Below, piece after piece: positions 1-13,209 of a DNA stretch of 64,000 bases (position 1 is the first letter of the stretch; every line of letters starts with the position of its first letter). Source of the DNA: Punica granatum (taxonomy: Eukaryota > Streptophyta > Magnoliopsida > Myrtales > Lythraceae); assembly GCF_007655135.1 (NCBI RefSeq), contig NC_045133.1:3658001-3722000 (forward strand), in the 5' to 3' direction. A program made the position numbers and the translations under genes. The notes below the pieces were generated by a model. The model was not told the origin of the DNA. It saw only the letters and a program-made list of their open reading frames with translations, and made no database searches.

Positions 1-2791
1 TCCAGTTTTTGTTCTTATTTTTTTATTTTTTTATTTTTGTACCGTTTTGATGAATTTAAAGTGGTTATTGATGTTCTTGTTGAAGTTAACGAGATTTCTA
101 ATTTGTACATACCATAGTTGTTGATCGAAGGAATATTGTGAGCATATGTTCGGATTGTTTCTTATCATGTTGACGCAGGAATGCACTATTATGGCACAAG
201 TGATGACATAATTTTAAAAAATATATGTGAAAAGTTATTCAATTATGGTTATATACTGCATAAACATACAATTATACTTTAAAGATTAGATTGCATATTA
301 GGCAAAGTTATTGGTATGATGAAATTCTAATTCTCACATCAGCTATCCGAATTATATTGTAAATGTGACGTTTTAATATAATCCTCATTGGTTACTTTGC
401 TATGCCAACAATCCAGCTCTGTGCGTACGAGCAAGTCTTTTATTTAGTTATACTTAACTGTAGTAAATCTGAATCTTCATGAATGCTCATTTTAACCATT
501 TTAATTTGTATAATTTTTTAGCTAAACTCTTACTGTACGACTGTATTTTTAAAGCATACTGTAACCAAAATGGTTTAATTTTAGAATAGTTAACGGTTAC
601 CTTCAAGAGAAGGTTTTTTTTTTTTAATTAGCGGCACTGATTCTTGACTTAAAATAATAAATTATATTGACCCAACAGTTTTTATTAGTGAAATTTTTTG
701 TACTTTATTTTCATTTCATACTCCTAATTAACTCATGGTCTCCTGTAATAGGGAAAATACATACTTGCATGCCAAGTATTTTTATAATCTTATGCTCCAT
801 TTGGTTTCGCAGTTAAAATCACAAAAATTTTAACTTTAACTTTAATTCAACACACTACACAACAAAAATACACATTTTTCAAGTCAAAAATTTTAATTTT
901 AACTTTAATTCAACACACTACACAATCATTTGTCTTTTTTCACAGTCAAAATCAAAGTTACTTTTAACTCTGAAACCAAATGCACCATTAATATCCTTAA
1001 CAAAAATATTAAATACTCCTAAAATGTTGCTTAATAATTCTCATAATACTTATATATATCAAATGACACTTATATACTGTGTAAACAACAATGCACGCCA
1101 CCGTCAACAAGATTTTTTAATTAGAAAAATTTTTAGGGATTGATTATTAGAAGACAACAACTCTGGGTTTAAATCTTATGGTGATGACAACATCTTCATT
1201 TGCTAAGAAAGTGCTTTGAGATAAATTTTTGGGATCAATGTATATGTTGGGCTGCTGCTCGCCCACGAAGTTGACTGATGAACACCTTTTACAAAAGCTG
1301 CTTCCCCTGTAAATGTAATTATTAATTATCAGATGTCTGAACAGATATATGGAAGGGGTAATTCTGTCCATTCAGACGTTGCTCAGAGGCTATGAGATGA
1401 GATAAGTTTTTTTTCCCCCCCTTTTTTCCTTCTTCCTTTATGGAACATAAAGGCAATGAGAGAAGACAAAAAAAATTGTGTAAGCTTTATGTGTTGTGTA
1501 TACAGATGCAGTCGACCCATTATTATTACACTGATGAAGAAAACAGATTTTAGGCAGGTGGAATCATTTTATTTTTAATAGCATGTGTACCTTATTTTTA
1601 ATAAAACAAAAATGATGGGCTATATATGAAAGGGAAAAAAAGGTATTTCCTTCACAAAGAAGATTGCCTTGTAATATCGTGCATTCAGATTTAATTATTA
1701 TGGAAATGTGTGTGATGTGATGATTGGTGATATATTTTCTTGGATTTGAATTATAACTTAAAATTGTAATATGCCACGTACATAGAATGTCTTCTTAATT
1801 TATCACAGTTTGTAAATTTTCAGACGGCATGCTAATTTTTTCCTCGGTAAATACATCAAGTATTAACTTCCAAGTCTATTGTGCGATGCGTATTATATGA
1901 GCACAACTCGCGTGTCAGGATTATTAGGAAAGATCCTCATACCATTTAATATTTGTTTCTTATTGAAAACTAATTATAAAGAAAATTAAAATTTTGAGAT
2001 TACCATTATAATTAACATCTGTGCGACCACGTTTGCTTTAAAAGAGTAACCGTTTATATGAAAGAGCCATTTATCATAAATAAGCTACTATTCTTGATCA
2101 CGTGAGAGTTGAAACAATTATATATGAAAAATTCATCAGGAGCTAAATGTAAGGCCATCGCAACCCGGCCTCGACTTCTGATATAATCATGTGGAAAGTT
2201 TGAGATGCATAGAATCAACTGTTCTAGTGTATTAGCATGTATTTCATGAAAATGGCACGATTTACGTTTATTATCTATTATCACGAGTTGTTAACTGAAT
2301 AATTAAGTACTACTCTTGCCTCTTATCATAACACACAACTCTCTTCCTCTCAAGGAAATATTAAGCGAGTATCACATAGTCGCGTGGCTGTATAAAAACT
2401 CAATTAACAATCGACATGTGTATAAAAAACAGTTATAATCCAAAAAATTTATCTTTTCATATTCTCACCTATCGATTATTGATTAAATTTTATATAGCTA
2501 CATGTTTGTATTGCACATTGAATATTTTCTCATCTTTCTTACTTTTTTGAGAAGTTTGTAAAGGACAACTCCACACGCATACCTGAGAAAGAAGAGTTGG
2601 CAAGAGATAAAAACACGACTGAGAGATTCACCAAAAATAAAATAAAATAAAAATAAAAAACTGAAAGATAATAAAAGGCAAAATTCAAAAAAAAAAAACA
2701 AAAAAGCTGAAAGCTAGAAAAAGACCACAAAAGCTGAATATAACCGAAAGAAAAGTGCCCTTTTTTACCCCTCCCCTCGTGCCCTTATCCC
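1..2791. other. AT-rich intergenic region upstream of the IDD gene
   Basis: No protein family was recognised in the short open frames here. They are AT-rich, overlap on both strands and have no splice-supported extension. The only discrete element seen is the MITE at 793-987. The last few hundred bases before the IDD gene probably hold its promoter, but no convincing TATA box could be singled out. Confidence 0.6.
793..987. mobile_element. Tourist-like MITE, copy 1 (TTA target site)
   Basis: A 195-bp element with inverted ends: the left end reads TGCTCCATTTGGTTTC and the reverse complement of the right end reads TGGTGCATTTGGTTTC. TTA flanks both sides (790-792 and 988-990). Inside are repeats of the type TTAACTTTAA plus CACACTACACAA. 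Related copies lie at 10421-10613, 16704-16956 and 47364-47546. A TTA target duplication with an AT-rich interior suits PIF/Harbinger (Tourist) MITEs; the superfamily assignment is inference. Confidence 0.75.
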
Positions 2792-2809
2792 CCTCTCTCT
2801 CTCTCTCTC
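2792..2809 (+). promoter_or_regulatory. (CT)n tract in the 5' leader of the IDD gene
   Basis: An uninterrupted run of CT dinucleotides lies about 115 bp before the IDD start codon, followed by further CT-rich and AGAAGA/GCAGCA sequence. CT/GA tracts are common in plant 5' leaders and are the class bound by BPC proteins, one of which is encoded at 13772-14668. Its regulatory role is inferred. Confidence 0.45.
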
Positions 2810-2924
2810 CAAAAACTTTGTCTGTTGGCCTATAGAAGTCCAATCGCACACCACAAGGAATTAAGGCAGAAGAAGAAGAAGCAGCAGCAGCAAACACAGA
2901 AGCTCTCTCCTCCAAAAAAAAAAA

Positions 2925-5336
2925 ATGTTGGTCAACACCAGTCCTTCACCCCTCCATCCTTCTGACCCCTTCTCCAATTGCTTGGATTTCAATGGGACCA
3001 TCAACAAGAGAAAGCGAAGACCGGCCGGCACCCCAGGTACAGTTACGAATGATTCCGGTGGTGGTATATATAGTTCTATTTTGTTTGATCATATAGTTGG
3101 GATAGATGTGTTTACAAATATAGTGATGTTGCTGGTTGGTTTTTGAAGATCCCGATGCGGAGGTGGTGTCGTTGTCGCCGAAGACGCTGCTGGAGTCGGA
3201 CCAATACGTGTGCGAGATCTGCAACCAGGGTTTCCAGAGGGACCAGAACCTGCAGATGCACCGGCGAAGGCACAAGGTGCCGTGGAAGCTGCTCAAGCGG
3301 GAGACCCCCGTGGCAAGGAAGCGGGTGTTCGTCTGTCCTGAGCCAAGCTGCCTCCACCACAACCCGTGCCACGCTCTCGGGGACCTCGTTGGGATCAAGA
3401 AGCACTTCCGCCGGAAGCACAGCAACCACAAGCAGTGGGTCTGCGAGAAGTGCTCCAAGGGCTATGCCGTCCAGTCCGACTACAAGGCCCACATCAAGAC
3501 TTGCGGCACCAGGGGCCATTCCTGCGACTGTGGCCGCGTCTTCTCCAGGTTCGATCTGCTTAATTTGCTATTTCCTAGCTCATAGACCCCAATGGCCAAG
3601 CAATCTCATCCATTACCATTAATGTTTCATCGTACAAATTTAAAAACGAGCCGAAAAAGATCAAACAAAATGTACCCTCTCTTTTTCTTTTTTTCTCCTA
3701 TGATTTCCTAGCTACATCAGTGTACTGTTCTTCGGAACATCCACGTGATTCTCGAAACATGTTACGGTTGAGCATATACAGTAGATTGTTTTCTGACAGA
3801 AGTCAGTGATCAAGGACACGATTGAAGTGATGGAACCTTAATCTCTCCCATATCTCTGAATAAAGATCAACACTGTTCATCGACTGTTGGAACTCGATTC
3901 CCAAGGGATCCTTAAATCTTTTAGCAGCCTAACACTACTTATAACTCTTAGGACTTTTCCCTTTCTAACTCTTTTCTTTTGATTTTCGATCACAAAGTCA
4001 CGCTAACGATAATCGAATGTGATATCCTCTTCATCTCCATTTTGATTTGCATTGTTTAGCTTATTAATATAAAATTAGTTTCTCCCACTGGAGAACTTAT
4101 AGTCACAGATAAGAGTAACACTATGGCAAATGATTGTGTGCCAGCGTGAGATTCATACTTTTGCATATGTTGATGTATGTATGTGTATGTAAATGCGTGT
4201 GTTTCTTTCATTAATTCTTAATATTATTCAGGACCACTACTGCTCTTTCCTCGTAAAACCCCCCTTTTTTAAAAATTCATTCAATTATTAGTACTATTTA
4301 TTCGATAGTGAGTCGATTACATGCATATATAGTATTTTAATCCTCTATCGTTTTTTTGTTGTTGAGGGCCTATGAAATTTTGTTGTGTAGACTTTGATAT
4401 TTTCATTCATGAGAACAATCCAATTATCAAACCTAGGAGAATCCTTAAAGAACAACTTCGGCTATCGTCGATGTATTATATTATATTATCAACTCACGAT
4501 AAACTTATGATGCGTTTTCATGCAGTCGTTGATTACAGATATCCTATAATGGTTGGTTCTTCCCGTAATGTAGGGTCGAGAGCTTCATCGAGCACCAAGA
4601 TGCCTGCAGTATGAGCCGCCTGAGAGCCGACGACTCACAGGGCTTGCAGCCAGCATGCTTGTCTCAGACTGCTTCGAGTCCAAGCCCGTCAAGCGACACC
4701 AATCTCAGCACAACTCCAAGGCCAGGAAGCCGACTGAATTGTTACATGCTAAATCCTTGTAACAAGGATGAGAGTTGTCCAAGCCCTCCGGATATAATTA
4801 TTTTAGGTACTCCCTTGTCAAGAAACAGCAACAGTGATCCTGAATTCCAGCACTACCATAACTTGGAGCTTCAGCTCTCCATCGGGTCCTCAAGCGACAC
4901 CAGGCCCAAGAGGAACCAGGGTTTCCACGCGAATTTCCCGGAGAACGAGAAGAATGATAATGCCAATAAAAGTTACAACAGCATGAAACATGAGATGGTT
5001 GGTCTGCCTGATGTATTGAGATTGGCGTTGGCGGAGAAGGCCTATGCTGAGGATGCAAGGAGGGAATCAAGGAGAGAGGTGGAAGAAGCCGAAAGGGAGT
5101 TTGCAAGCGCGAGGAGAATGAGGCAGCAGGCGCAGGCTGAGCTCGACAGGGCAAGGGCAATGAAGGAGAGCGCAAGGAAGCAGATCGACTCGGCTATCTT
5201 AATGATAACATGCCACGCATGCAAGCAACAGTTCCTTCAAGGTAGGGATTGCCACCATGACCACCGAGCCCTTGGCATGGCCATTGATGGGATTAACAGC
5301 TCATCCGCCATTACAGAAGGAGATCGATGCTTATGA
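2925..5336 (+). CDS. INDETERMINATE-domain C2H2 zinc-finger transcription factor, IDD14/15/16 (SGR5) type
   Basis: Three exons, 2925-3036, 3149-3548 and 4574-5336, join in frame to 424 aa. Residues 28-32 (KRKRR) form a basic nuclear-localisation-like patch. Then come the four IDD fingers: C2H2 at 59-79, C2H2 at 100-128, C2HC at 136-156 and C2HC at 163-182. The last finger is completed only by the 1025-nt second intron. LELQL at 268-272 is an EAR-type LxLxL motif. A long charged helix at about 314-383, rich in E, R and A, is followed by a Cys/His cluster at 384-401 (CHAC...CHHDH). This C-terminal coiled coil plus Cys/His tail is typical of the IDD14, IDD15/SGR5 and IDD16 group, known for roles in shoot gravitropism, auxin-related growth and starch metabolism. 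The ATG follows an A tract and is the first in frame. Family is certain; the exact orthologue is inferred. Confidence 0.93.
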
Positions 5337-8300
5337 AAGATCCAAGTTCAAAGTCATAAAATCTTTTTTCGTTTTTCTTTGGGAAGGGCATTATTTGTTT
5401 AATGTGTTTAAAAAGAAACTTTAAACACGTGAAGAAAGGGTTAAAAAGGGCTACGTTTATCGTAGTCTTAAGTATAGTGTGTTGAATTTGATTGGTGGGA
5501 GTGGATTTAGTTGACTTGTACCTTCGTACTTTATACCTTTCTGTATCATTATAATTCCTTGGATTGATTAGCAAATAGAAAGAGTGTATAGAATTGCTGA
5601 TCATGGCCACTTACTGTCGACAATCATTCTTGATACAGTCATCACCGACATCAATCAGATAACCAGCTATCAATTATTTTCAATTAATGCATAACCGAAC
5701 ACTCTCTAATCAGGTGGGTTTTTTTCGCTTCTTGAACGGTACACATAACTTGACGTTATCTTGTAATTGTTGGTCCATCCAATTAGAAGTTTTCAACATC
5801 GATTGTCTCTCGTAGTATACTTTTTCCGTTCGACCGCTTGGGTAAGTGTGTTGGATTTTCTCCTTGGACTATGTTGGGGAAGATCTTTGTAGGTGTGAGT
5901 GAGGGTCAGTCATAGGCCCTTCATTTCTCTCCTACCCTCTCGTGGGTCTTCGGCACTGACTCCAACATTTCCTGCCCCAAACTTAAATGGTCTCATCACC
6001 TTTTTGTTAATATGCCCAACATATATATATATATACATATTGATATGCTGTCACAGTAAGTGATGATACTCGCACAGATTATAAATTTGATTCTCATGTT
6101 CATATAGTTTTTCATACTCCTTGGATAGATCCTTCAAAATTTATATATCTTTTGTTTAATGCATTTGGGGGTGTGTGCATGTATGTACCATATATGATTT
6201 CGGTGATTATGGCTCAAGTAGGATCGAGCTTCATAACGAATGGATCTCATGCATGTTTGGGATTTGTCAAGCAGAAGCAAGTCCTAGAGCTCATAATCTA
6301 TGCATTTCAAGTTAAAGGTAGTTTTCTTGACGTATCGTTTGTAGTAATGTGATATTCCGGGATGGCATTACATACGCGTGGGAATATTACATCGATCTAC
6401 TCTGGTAATTAGACAAGACTTCAGTCCACTACAGACATCAGTTTGATAAGGGGCTAGATAATATATAACTATAGATTTAATCTTGTTCACGGGTCATGAC
6501 AAGTAAATCTCGACAAATAGAATCTATTCCGGGCCCATCACGATCTCACAGGCATCGTAAATTACATACTAAACATGGGGATTCACTTTAATCTTACAAC
6601 TTTATGGACCACGTTGTAAATATGTATGTCAGCACCAAAGCTGCTACAGCATTCATTGGACTTTTGCACAATGATAAATACCCCATTCAAAGCTGATCAG
6701 GCTTGTGAGATTCAAAGGGTTTATTGCAATTTTCCTTCCTAAGAACCCCAATGCCATACTATACAATATTAGCTTCTACCCACACCATCTTGGGTACTCA
6801 TGTATCATCGTATGACCGTATGTGGAACCCTATACGGAGCCAATTATGAAGAATGATACGACTCAAGAATTGCACCTATGCGTACGTATACAATCTCGTC
6901 AAGCTCATGAAAAATCGATAGCTCCGAAGCATGTGATAATTGCTACGTCCCGAAAACGAAAGCACATATACAGGTGGCAAAATTATTCGATTTAAATGAG
7001 AAATTGAATATTTCTAAAGGGGAGTGCATGGTTTTCAGTGCCCAAAGAGAGAGAGAGGGGTTGGACAGTGTTTAATGGCAGAGGAATGAGTAGTCCCTCT
7101 CAATCCCCAACACTTCTTTGAAAAGAAATCAGAATGAGTCCTTTCCCATCCGTTCATCCTTTCAATATCACAATCACTCTCTCACTCTCTCCCTCTCAGA
7201 AAAAGCCCACAGCATCTTTTCCATTTCTGCAGAGACCATTCATCCTCTTCAAAGATTTCACTTCTGATATAAAAAAAAAAAAAGTTTTGTCAATTATAAA
7301 AGAGGTTAATAGATCTTACTATAAAAAATAGAAAATTAAAAATAAAGAAGTATACATAGTTTCATTAACAAGAATTAAATTTAAAATTTCTTGATTGTTA
7401 AGTGAGGACATGTACATGCCATTATGCCTAAGTTTTAAAAAAAATATTACTAATAGAAATTTAGCAAAATAAATATAGAGATACATAATAATCATATATA
7501 TCCTTATTTAAAATTAAAAGATTCTCCAGTTCAATTCCTGTGCAATACCCCTTTATTTTTCTTCTTTTTTCTTTATTACCCCTATAAACGAGAAAATACG
7601 AGGAAAATAATAAGTCAGAAAAAAAAAAAAGGCTTACCCCTCCCTTGATGGAAATTATGTCCATCTGGTAACTCGTACCCGAGATTCGGGGTTTGGACCT
7701 CCAACCCCTTACCAACTCCACTGAGCCTACCCACAATCGATTGCGCTTATTTTATATATATATATATGTATATATATATATCAAAATATTAATTTTTAAT
7801 TACATTTCAAATAATTTTTTATGTTTTATCAACACAAAATTGTTATAATTTAATCTAACTAAATTAGAATAAATTTTTATTATTTAATGATACGATAGGA
7901 ATGAGTCATTTTATCCAAGGATTTTCCCTTGATAATTTCACCTAGTAATCGACGGAATAAAGTTCATACACACTTTACTTAATATGGTATATGTAACAAA
8001 TTATTTATATTTTGTCGAAAAGTAAAACACTTAGTATACTATTCCTAGTCCATACATCGAATATAACATGAAATATTTGTCAATATTTTAAACACTTAAT
8101 ATATGTGTACATTAATTATTTTAATTACACAATGTAATATAATACATAAGTTTTTTCCGTTTTATAATGAATCGATAGAGTACGTTAATTGAATGTGCTT
8201 CCAAAATTTTAAAAAATACCTATTACATACATTAAATAAAATTACTTATATTTATTATATAAAAAATTGCATATACTATTATATTTAATTTTTTAAAATT

Positions 8301-8611
8301 TGATATATATATATATATTCATTTCTTTAAATACCTAAAACCCTAAAATTATTACATGAAAATTCTGTTTTAAATTTAAAAGTACTTTTTAAAATTAGAT
8401 TTAAATTTAGAACTAATTGAAAGAAATCAAAATTTTAAATACATTCATATTTTGATAATAATAATTATTCCAAATAATATTCAACATATATATTCATAAA
8501 TAAATTACATATATATTCAACAAAAAAAATATAAAAATAATTATAATATAAAAGGTATATATAATTAATACATATACCGTGGATTAGTATATATATCTCG
8601 ATCATGGTCAT
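5337..8611. other. Intergenic region with AT-rich low-complexity stretches
   Basis: No gene was recognised. The first part is the 3' flank of the IDD gene. From about 7300 to 8600 the sequence becomes very AT-rich, with a (TA)n run near 7751-7780 and many ATATAT blocks. The short open frames are compositional. Confidence 0.55.
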
Positions 8612-9165
8612 AAGCAGGGTGTTGGCCACGGCTGGCTAGCTAGCTAGGGGGCAGCTCGGGAGGGGCGCATGGCCGCGGCTAGAAATGGGCAACTCGATAG
8701 GGCACGTGGTCGCCGATAGGGGCGGCAGATCTTGATAGCGAGGAGGCTTGAGCGGGCAGCGTAGATCTAAAGAGCTTGAGGAGAGGAGATGAGAGCGCCA
8801 TGCTTCCAACATCGGTGAGAGAGTAAAGTCGCGGAGAGCGGAGACGTCCTGAGTAGAGTTGTCGTCAGAAAAGAGACGAGACCGAAGAAGAGACGGCAGC
8901 TAGCACGGAGATGTGACGAGAGCAAGAGCACTCTTGTTGAAGGAGCTGCAATCATGCTCTTGTCGGAGCTGTAAAGACTAGAAAGGAGACGAGACAAGAG
9001 CGCTCTTGCCGTCGGAGCTGCAATGCATGAAAAAGAGACGAGAGCATAAGATCCAAAATCTTGAGCTAATATCGGTGGATTCGGATTTGGGGACTTTGAT
9101 CCTAACATCGATTGATCAACACCAGTTCTTTCTACAACTAAGGTTTTGGGAAACATTATTGAAAA
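8612..9165. other. GC-rich block with internal imperfect repeats, origin unknown
   Basis: Composition changes sharply from AT-rich flank to a GA/GC-rich block. Related segments containing GAGACGAG, CTCTTG and GGAGCTGCAAT recur between about 8880 and 9040. On the minus strand an open frame of about 133 codons (8767-9168) encodes two similar Ala/Ser/Leu-rich segments because of this repetition. No domain is recognisable. It could be a repeat-element fragment or a captured gene piece. Confidence 0.35.
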
Positions 9166-10420
9166 CATGAACCAGCTAAAAAAAGAGGGGAAAAAAACAA
9201 AGCATCACACAGATTATCGCGACATGCCAGTTGGTCTCTTAATTTCTTTTAGACATTTTCATTGCTAGGGGTCGGGTATGCTCGCACTCCCATGTAACAA
9301 GCATAAATCCCAACCGGCACTGAATCAGAGTCGATCAACATCTGATCTTTATGTATATAATGTAACTAAGAGTCTGAACATGAGCATGCAAAATCCCATG
9401 AAACATACAAAGCAAATTAGCGTTCATCACCTTGTACTGGGCTTATGGATCTTTCTTTTATTATTTATTTTTCTAGTAAGTAGGTGTACTCATTGTATTG
9501 GCTCTATGAATCTCCTTTATAACCCAAAAAAAAAAAAAACAAAGTCTTGGTCGGGTAAACAATAAATCAACGAGCATGTGCTTTAGGTGGAGGTAAAGGA
9601 CACATTGTATATTTTCACCCAAAAAAGATAAGGACACATTGTATTTTCAATTTCTAATCACAAGTTTGGCAAAAGAGTCCATGAGGTGGGATGACTGTAT
9701 CATCAATTAAATGACATTTTCACATAAAATGCCACAATTCTCCCATTAATGGCATCATAAAATCCCCCGACATTCTACGAAAATGTGGCAAAAATCTCGA
9801 GGTGCACTTAAAACCTCATCCAGTTTGTCTTCAGCCAAGTACAGCAGTTACGTAGATCACTGAATTATATGTGTTGTTTTCCAATAGATTAGAAATTTTA
9901 ACATTCACACGGAATACTCTTCCATCCACCTTCAAGAAATCAATCTAAGCAGCCGTGTCAACTTTCATAACATGCATTCCACATAAAAAAAAAATGTTTG
10001 ATTCAACGATTTATCAAGAAAAAAAAAACGGTTCCTTAAAAAGGGAGAGAAGAAATCACTGAACACATATATAGTACCAAGAAAAATGTATAAACAAATT
10101 CATGAATAAATTAAATGAAAAATGGATGAATCGAGCAATTCTGCTGAACGCATATTACCTTTTCGATTTATGATTTGCAGGAAGAAAACATAAGGAAATA
10201 CCGTTTCTTGTGCCCTTTTACATATGTTTTAATTAGTAAATTCGGACTGAAGAACCGAGGCATGGCCCTAACGAATTACCCAACCGTGGGGGCCAGACTC
10301 TCCGATCCTTTGATCTAGTTCTTAGATTGTAATCTGATCGAACCATAATTCCGCTAATCGAAATCTATGAGCGTAATTTGAGGCGAATGCTCTTAACATT
10401 TGTTTTCCAAGAAAATGTTA
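9166..10420. other. Intergenic region, nothing recognised
   Basis: Ordinary AT-rich plant spacer with homopolymer A tracts. No coding family, RNA gene or terminal-repeat element was seen. Confidence 0.5.
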
Positions 10421-10613
10421 TGACCCGTTTGTTTTCAGGGTTAAAATAACAAAAAATTTAACTTTAACTTTAACTCAACCCACTACACAACAAAAATACA
10501 CATTTCTCAAGTCAAAAATTTTAACTTTAACTTTAACTCAACACACTACACAACATTTGTCATTTTCCACCATCAAAATCAGAATTACTTTAATTCTGAA
10601 ACCAAACGCACTA
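10421..10613. mobile_element. Tourist-like MITE, copy 2 (TTA target site)
   Basis: A 193-bp element in the same orientation as copy 1 and nearly the same length. The left end is TGACCCGTTTGTTTTC; the reverse complement of the right end is TAGTGCGTTTGGTTTC. TTA flanks at 10418-10420 and 10614-10616. The internal TTAACTTTAACTTTAAC and CACACTACACAAC motifs match copy 1 closely. Confidence 0.75.
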
Positions 10614-13140
10614 TTAGTTGGGGAATGGTTGGGCTCCAGTTGTTTTTCACAGCGGGGAGGAATAGATGGAGCAAATAATCTATCTCTATGTTCATGTCAC
10701 TCAAAGGAACTTTTGTTTGGGAGAAAGCTGGGGGCAATTCTAGTAGTTTTTGTTCTTTCTTTCATCACAAGGAAGGTCAATGGACCTAACGGGGGATATA
10801 AGATAGGACCAAAACGGGCAATTGAAGTCCATTTCTTACCGAAACATGTTACATCAATTGGCCTTCATTTTGACATTGTACGTCATTCATTAATTTCGAC
10901 TTCACATAAAAATGTTATCTCTTTTATTATCATTGAATATATTAGGAATGCAAATATATTAACTTACCACGTATCAGCGTAGTATAGTATGCAGGAAAAG
11001 TGGATATATAGGGACATGGGAAGTTCCATTGATGGGAACTGCTGAAGTAAACTCATAATTTATCGGATACTAGTCGATTGGTTCGCTCATAATGCATGTA
11101 GGATCACGATAACTTCACAAAACATCTGAATTATTTTATCGCATACTCTTAACTGAATTCTGCACTTGGGCTTAGAGCCCTCATCTTTCAGCCCAATTGT
11201 ATTGCAGAAATAACATGCTCGTCCTATGTGGCCCACTGAAATAATGGGCCTCGGTCCAAATCGGATTTGTCTAATCAATAATTAAATGAAGAAATGGATC
11301 GATTCACTAATTTTTTGAATTTCAACCTAGTGATGTTCTTTTGCTTTTTTTTTTCTTTGGAAAAAGAAATACAATTGTATTCTATGTCCCAGTTTTTCTT
11401 TATATCTGATATCAATTATAAGAGTATTTATCCGTTTTCTCCTCGAAATTTAAATCCACTCATCGATCCGAATTAAATTGTTCTTGACCGAGCATTCAAA
11501 GCAGACTCTAAACCCGGGGTACGAAAAGAACTCATTTTTAGGACTATGCATGAGTCCATGACGATAATAATGTATTCCAATGGTGTTTTCCCACTACTGG
11601 GCCTTTTGGCCCAAAATAGCTGGGCCTCAGCGTGGGCCATATGTTTACCGAGTTGGGGCCTTTGGAATGTATCGTCACGTTTGGGCCCAGAGTATGTTGT
11701 TTTCAATCCTCGGTTACTCTTAATCGCGAGTAGTCATTTCGAAATTCTTGGCAGTCGTGGAGATGAATATTTGGTGAGCGAGTAAATAACCCGTAACGCA
11801 CGGGAAAAAGGTCAGGATACAAGGCCGAGAGTCGATATATGCAGATCAAACAAATATGATTCTTATACAATCTCTGTCCAGCTCATACCAAGGAGATGAT
11901 ACCTTTAATGGTAAGAATACGGCCCGTCCAATCATAGAAAAATGTGGGCCGTGGCCGTGGCCTCCTATGTTCAGTAGGCTTATTTTACAGATCAGATTCA
12001 TGCAGAAGTTGTCCTTTACTTTTGTTGGACCGTTGCCTTTTTTTCTGCAAGAACACTGATTATTCAATTGATAATTTATCCCGAATTGGAAATCATCCTA
12101 GTACTGACAAAATTCGCCAGTTATGGACATTTCTGGTGGTATCTTTAAAATAAAAATAAAAATTATGGAATTCTTTTTTAAAAATGTTTAAATTAATTAA
12201 TTAATTTTACACGGGAAGGACCATCCATCCATAAGATGAAAAGACCAAAGCATTAATAGTGCCATGCACTTTCAAAAATCAAACAAAACCCTCGTTTTCT
12301 AGTCAAAGGTCAAGGGCAACATTGAAGGAAAGCTTCCCAAAATGTCATTAGAAAACACTTCTTGAGAGTAGGCTATCAAACTCTGTGCACTTATTTCGAG
12401 AGGATACGAGAAGTAACACTGAGGAGGTGCAGTGAAGGAAAGAAAATTCTTATCATTTATGTATTTCTACCGGACATAAGCGTTAATCTGAATTTCAAAT
12501 CCATGTCTAAAATCTCTTTAGAATCTTAGAATTCACCGATTATTCAATGGTGTTGGTGTAACACGACGTCAACTCGAGGGATGTCTTCAAGCATATCGAA
12601 TTGAAGAGATACAACCTTGTTGTTTTGCCTTTGAACAACTATTTGCAGTATCGGGAACTTTCGCGTTCTTCGAAGGGATACAATTGCAAGCGAGACAGTA
12701 TTGATCGGACCGGCGACTAAATACATCGGGAGCTACTCGGGTCGAGGTTCCCCGGGAAATTTCTCGAACAAAAATCAAGATATGGAAATGGCAAACCGGG
12801 AAGGAGCATAACATCTTTTTGATGCTGGTCTACAAGTGGGGCTCCTTGTAACAGAAGCCAATGTGGGAGGGTGAAGGAGCAGCAAAGCAATTCCATGCCT
12901 TTTCTTTGGTGTCATCTTCAAAATTGAAAGGAAAAAAATCTCACATTTGCCACAAAAAAATAAAAATAAAAAATAAAAGAGAGAGAGAGTCTCCAAAAAT
13001 CACAAAATTACAATATAACCCCAAAATTAAGACAAATATCACTTCTAAGTCCTTGCTTATATATTATTACGAACAAGAATTCTGCAGGAAAAAGAAAAAA
13101 AATAAAGATGGCGTGCAAAACATTCATAGCCGCTTTCTCG
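10614..13140. other. Intergenic region upstream of the BPC gene
   Basis: No gene family was recognised. Short frames around 11470-12070 and 12540-12830 occur on both strands with no domain. The segment 12540-12830 has fairly balanced composition and could be an old gene or transposon scrap. The part near 13000-13140 probably belongs to the BPC promoter. Confidence 0.45.
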
Positions 13141-13160
13141 TTAAAACCACATTGAGACTT

Positions 13161-13167
13161 TCTCCTC

Positions 13168-13206
<39 letters not shown>
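13161..13206 (+). promoter_or_regulatory. (CT)n / GAGA tract in the leader of the BPC gene
   Basis: A long CT dinucleotide run, perfect from about 13171 to 13202, lies some 570 bp before the BPC start codon and just before a likely 5'-UTR splice donor at 13320 (CG|GTAAGT). Read on the other strand it is (GA)n, the sequence class bound by BPC proteins, so it is a candidate autoregulatory site. No expression evidence is visible. Confidence 0.5.

Positions 13207-13209
<3 letters not shown>

Noticed and set aside
2946..3519. Overlapping antisense and shifted frames of up to 170 codons across the IDD gene
   Set aside because: They mirror the GC-rich zinc-finger exon on other frames and show no domain of their own.
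10557..10982. 141-codon plus-strand frame starting inside MITE copy 2
   Set aside because: Its first part is transposon end sequence and the rest has no recognisable family.
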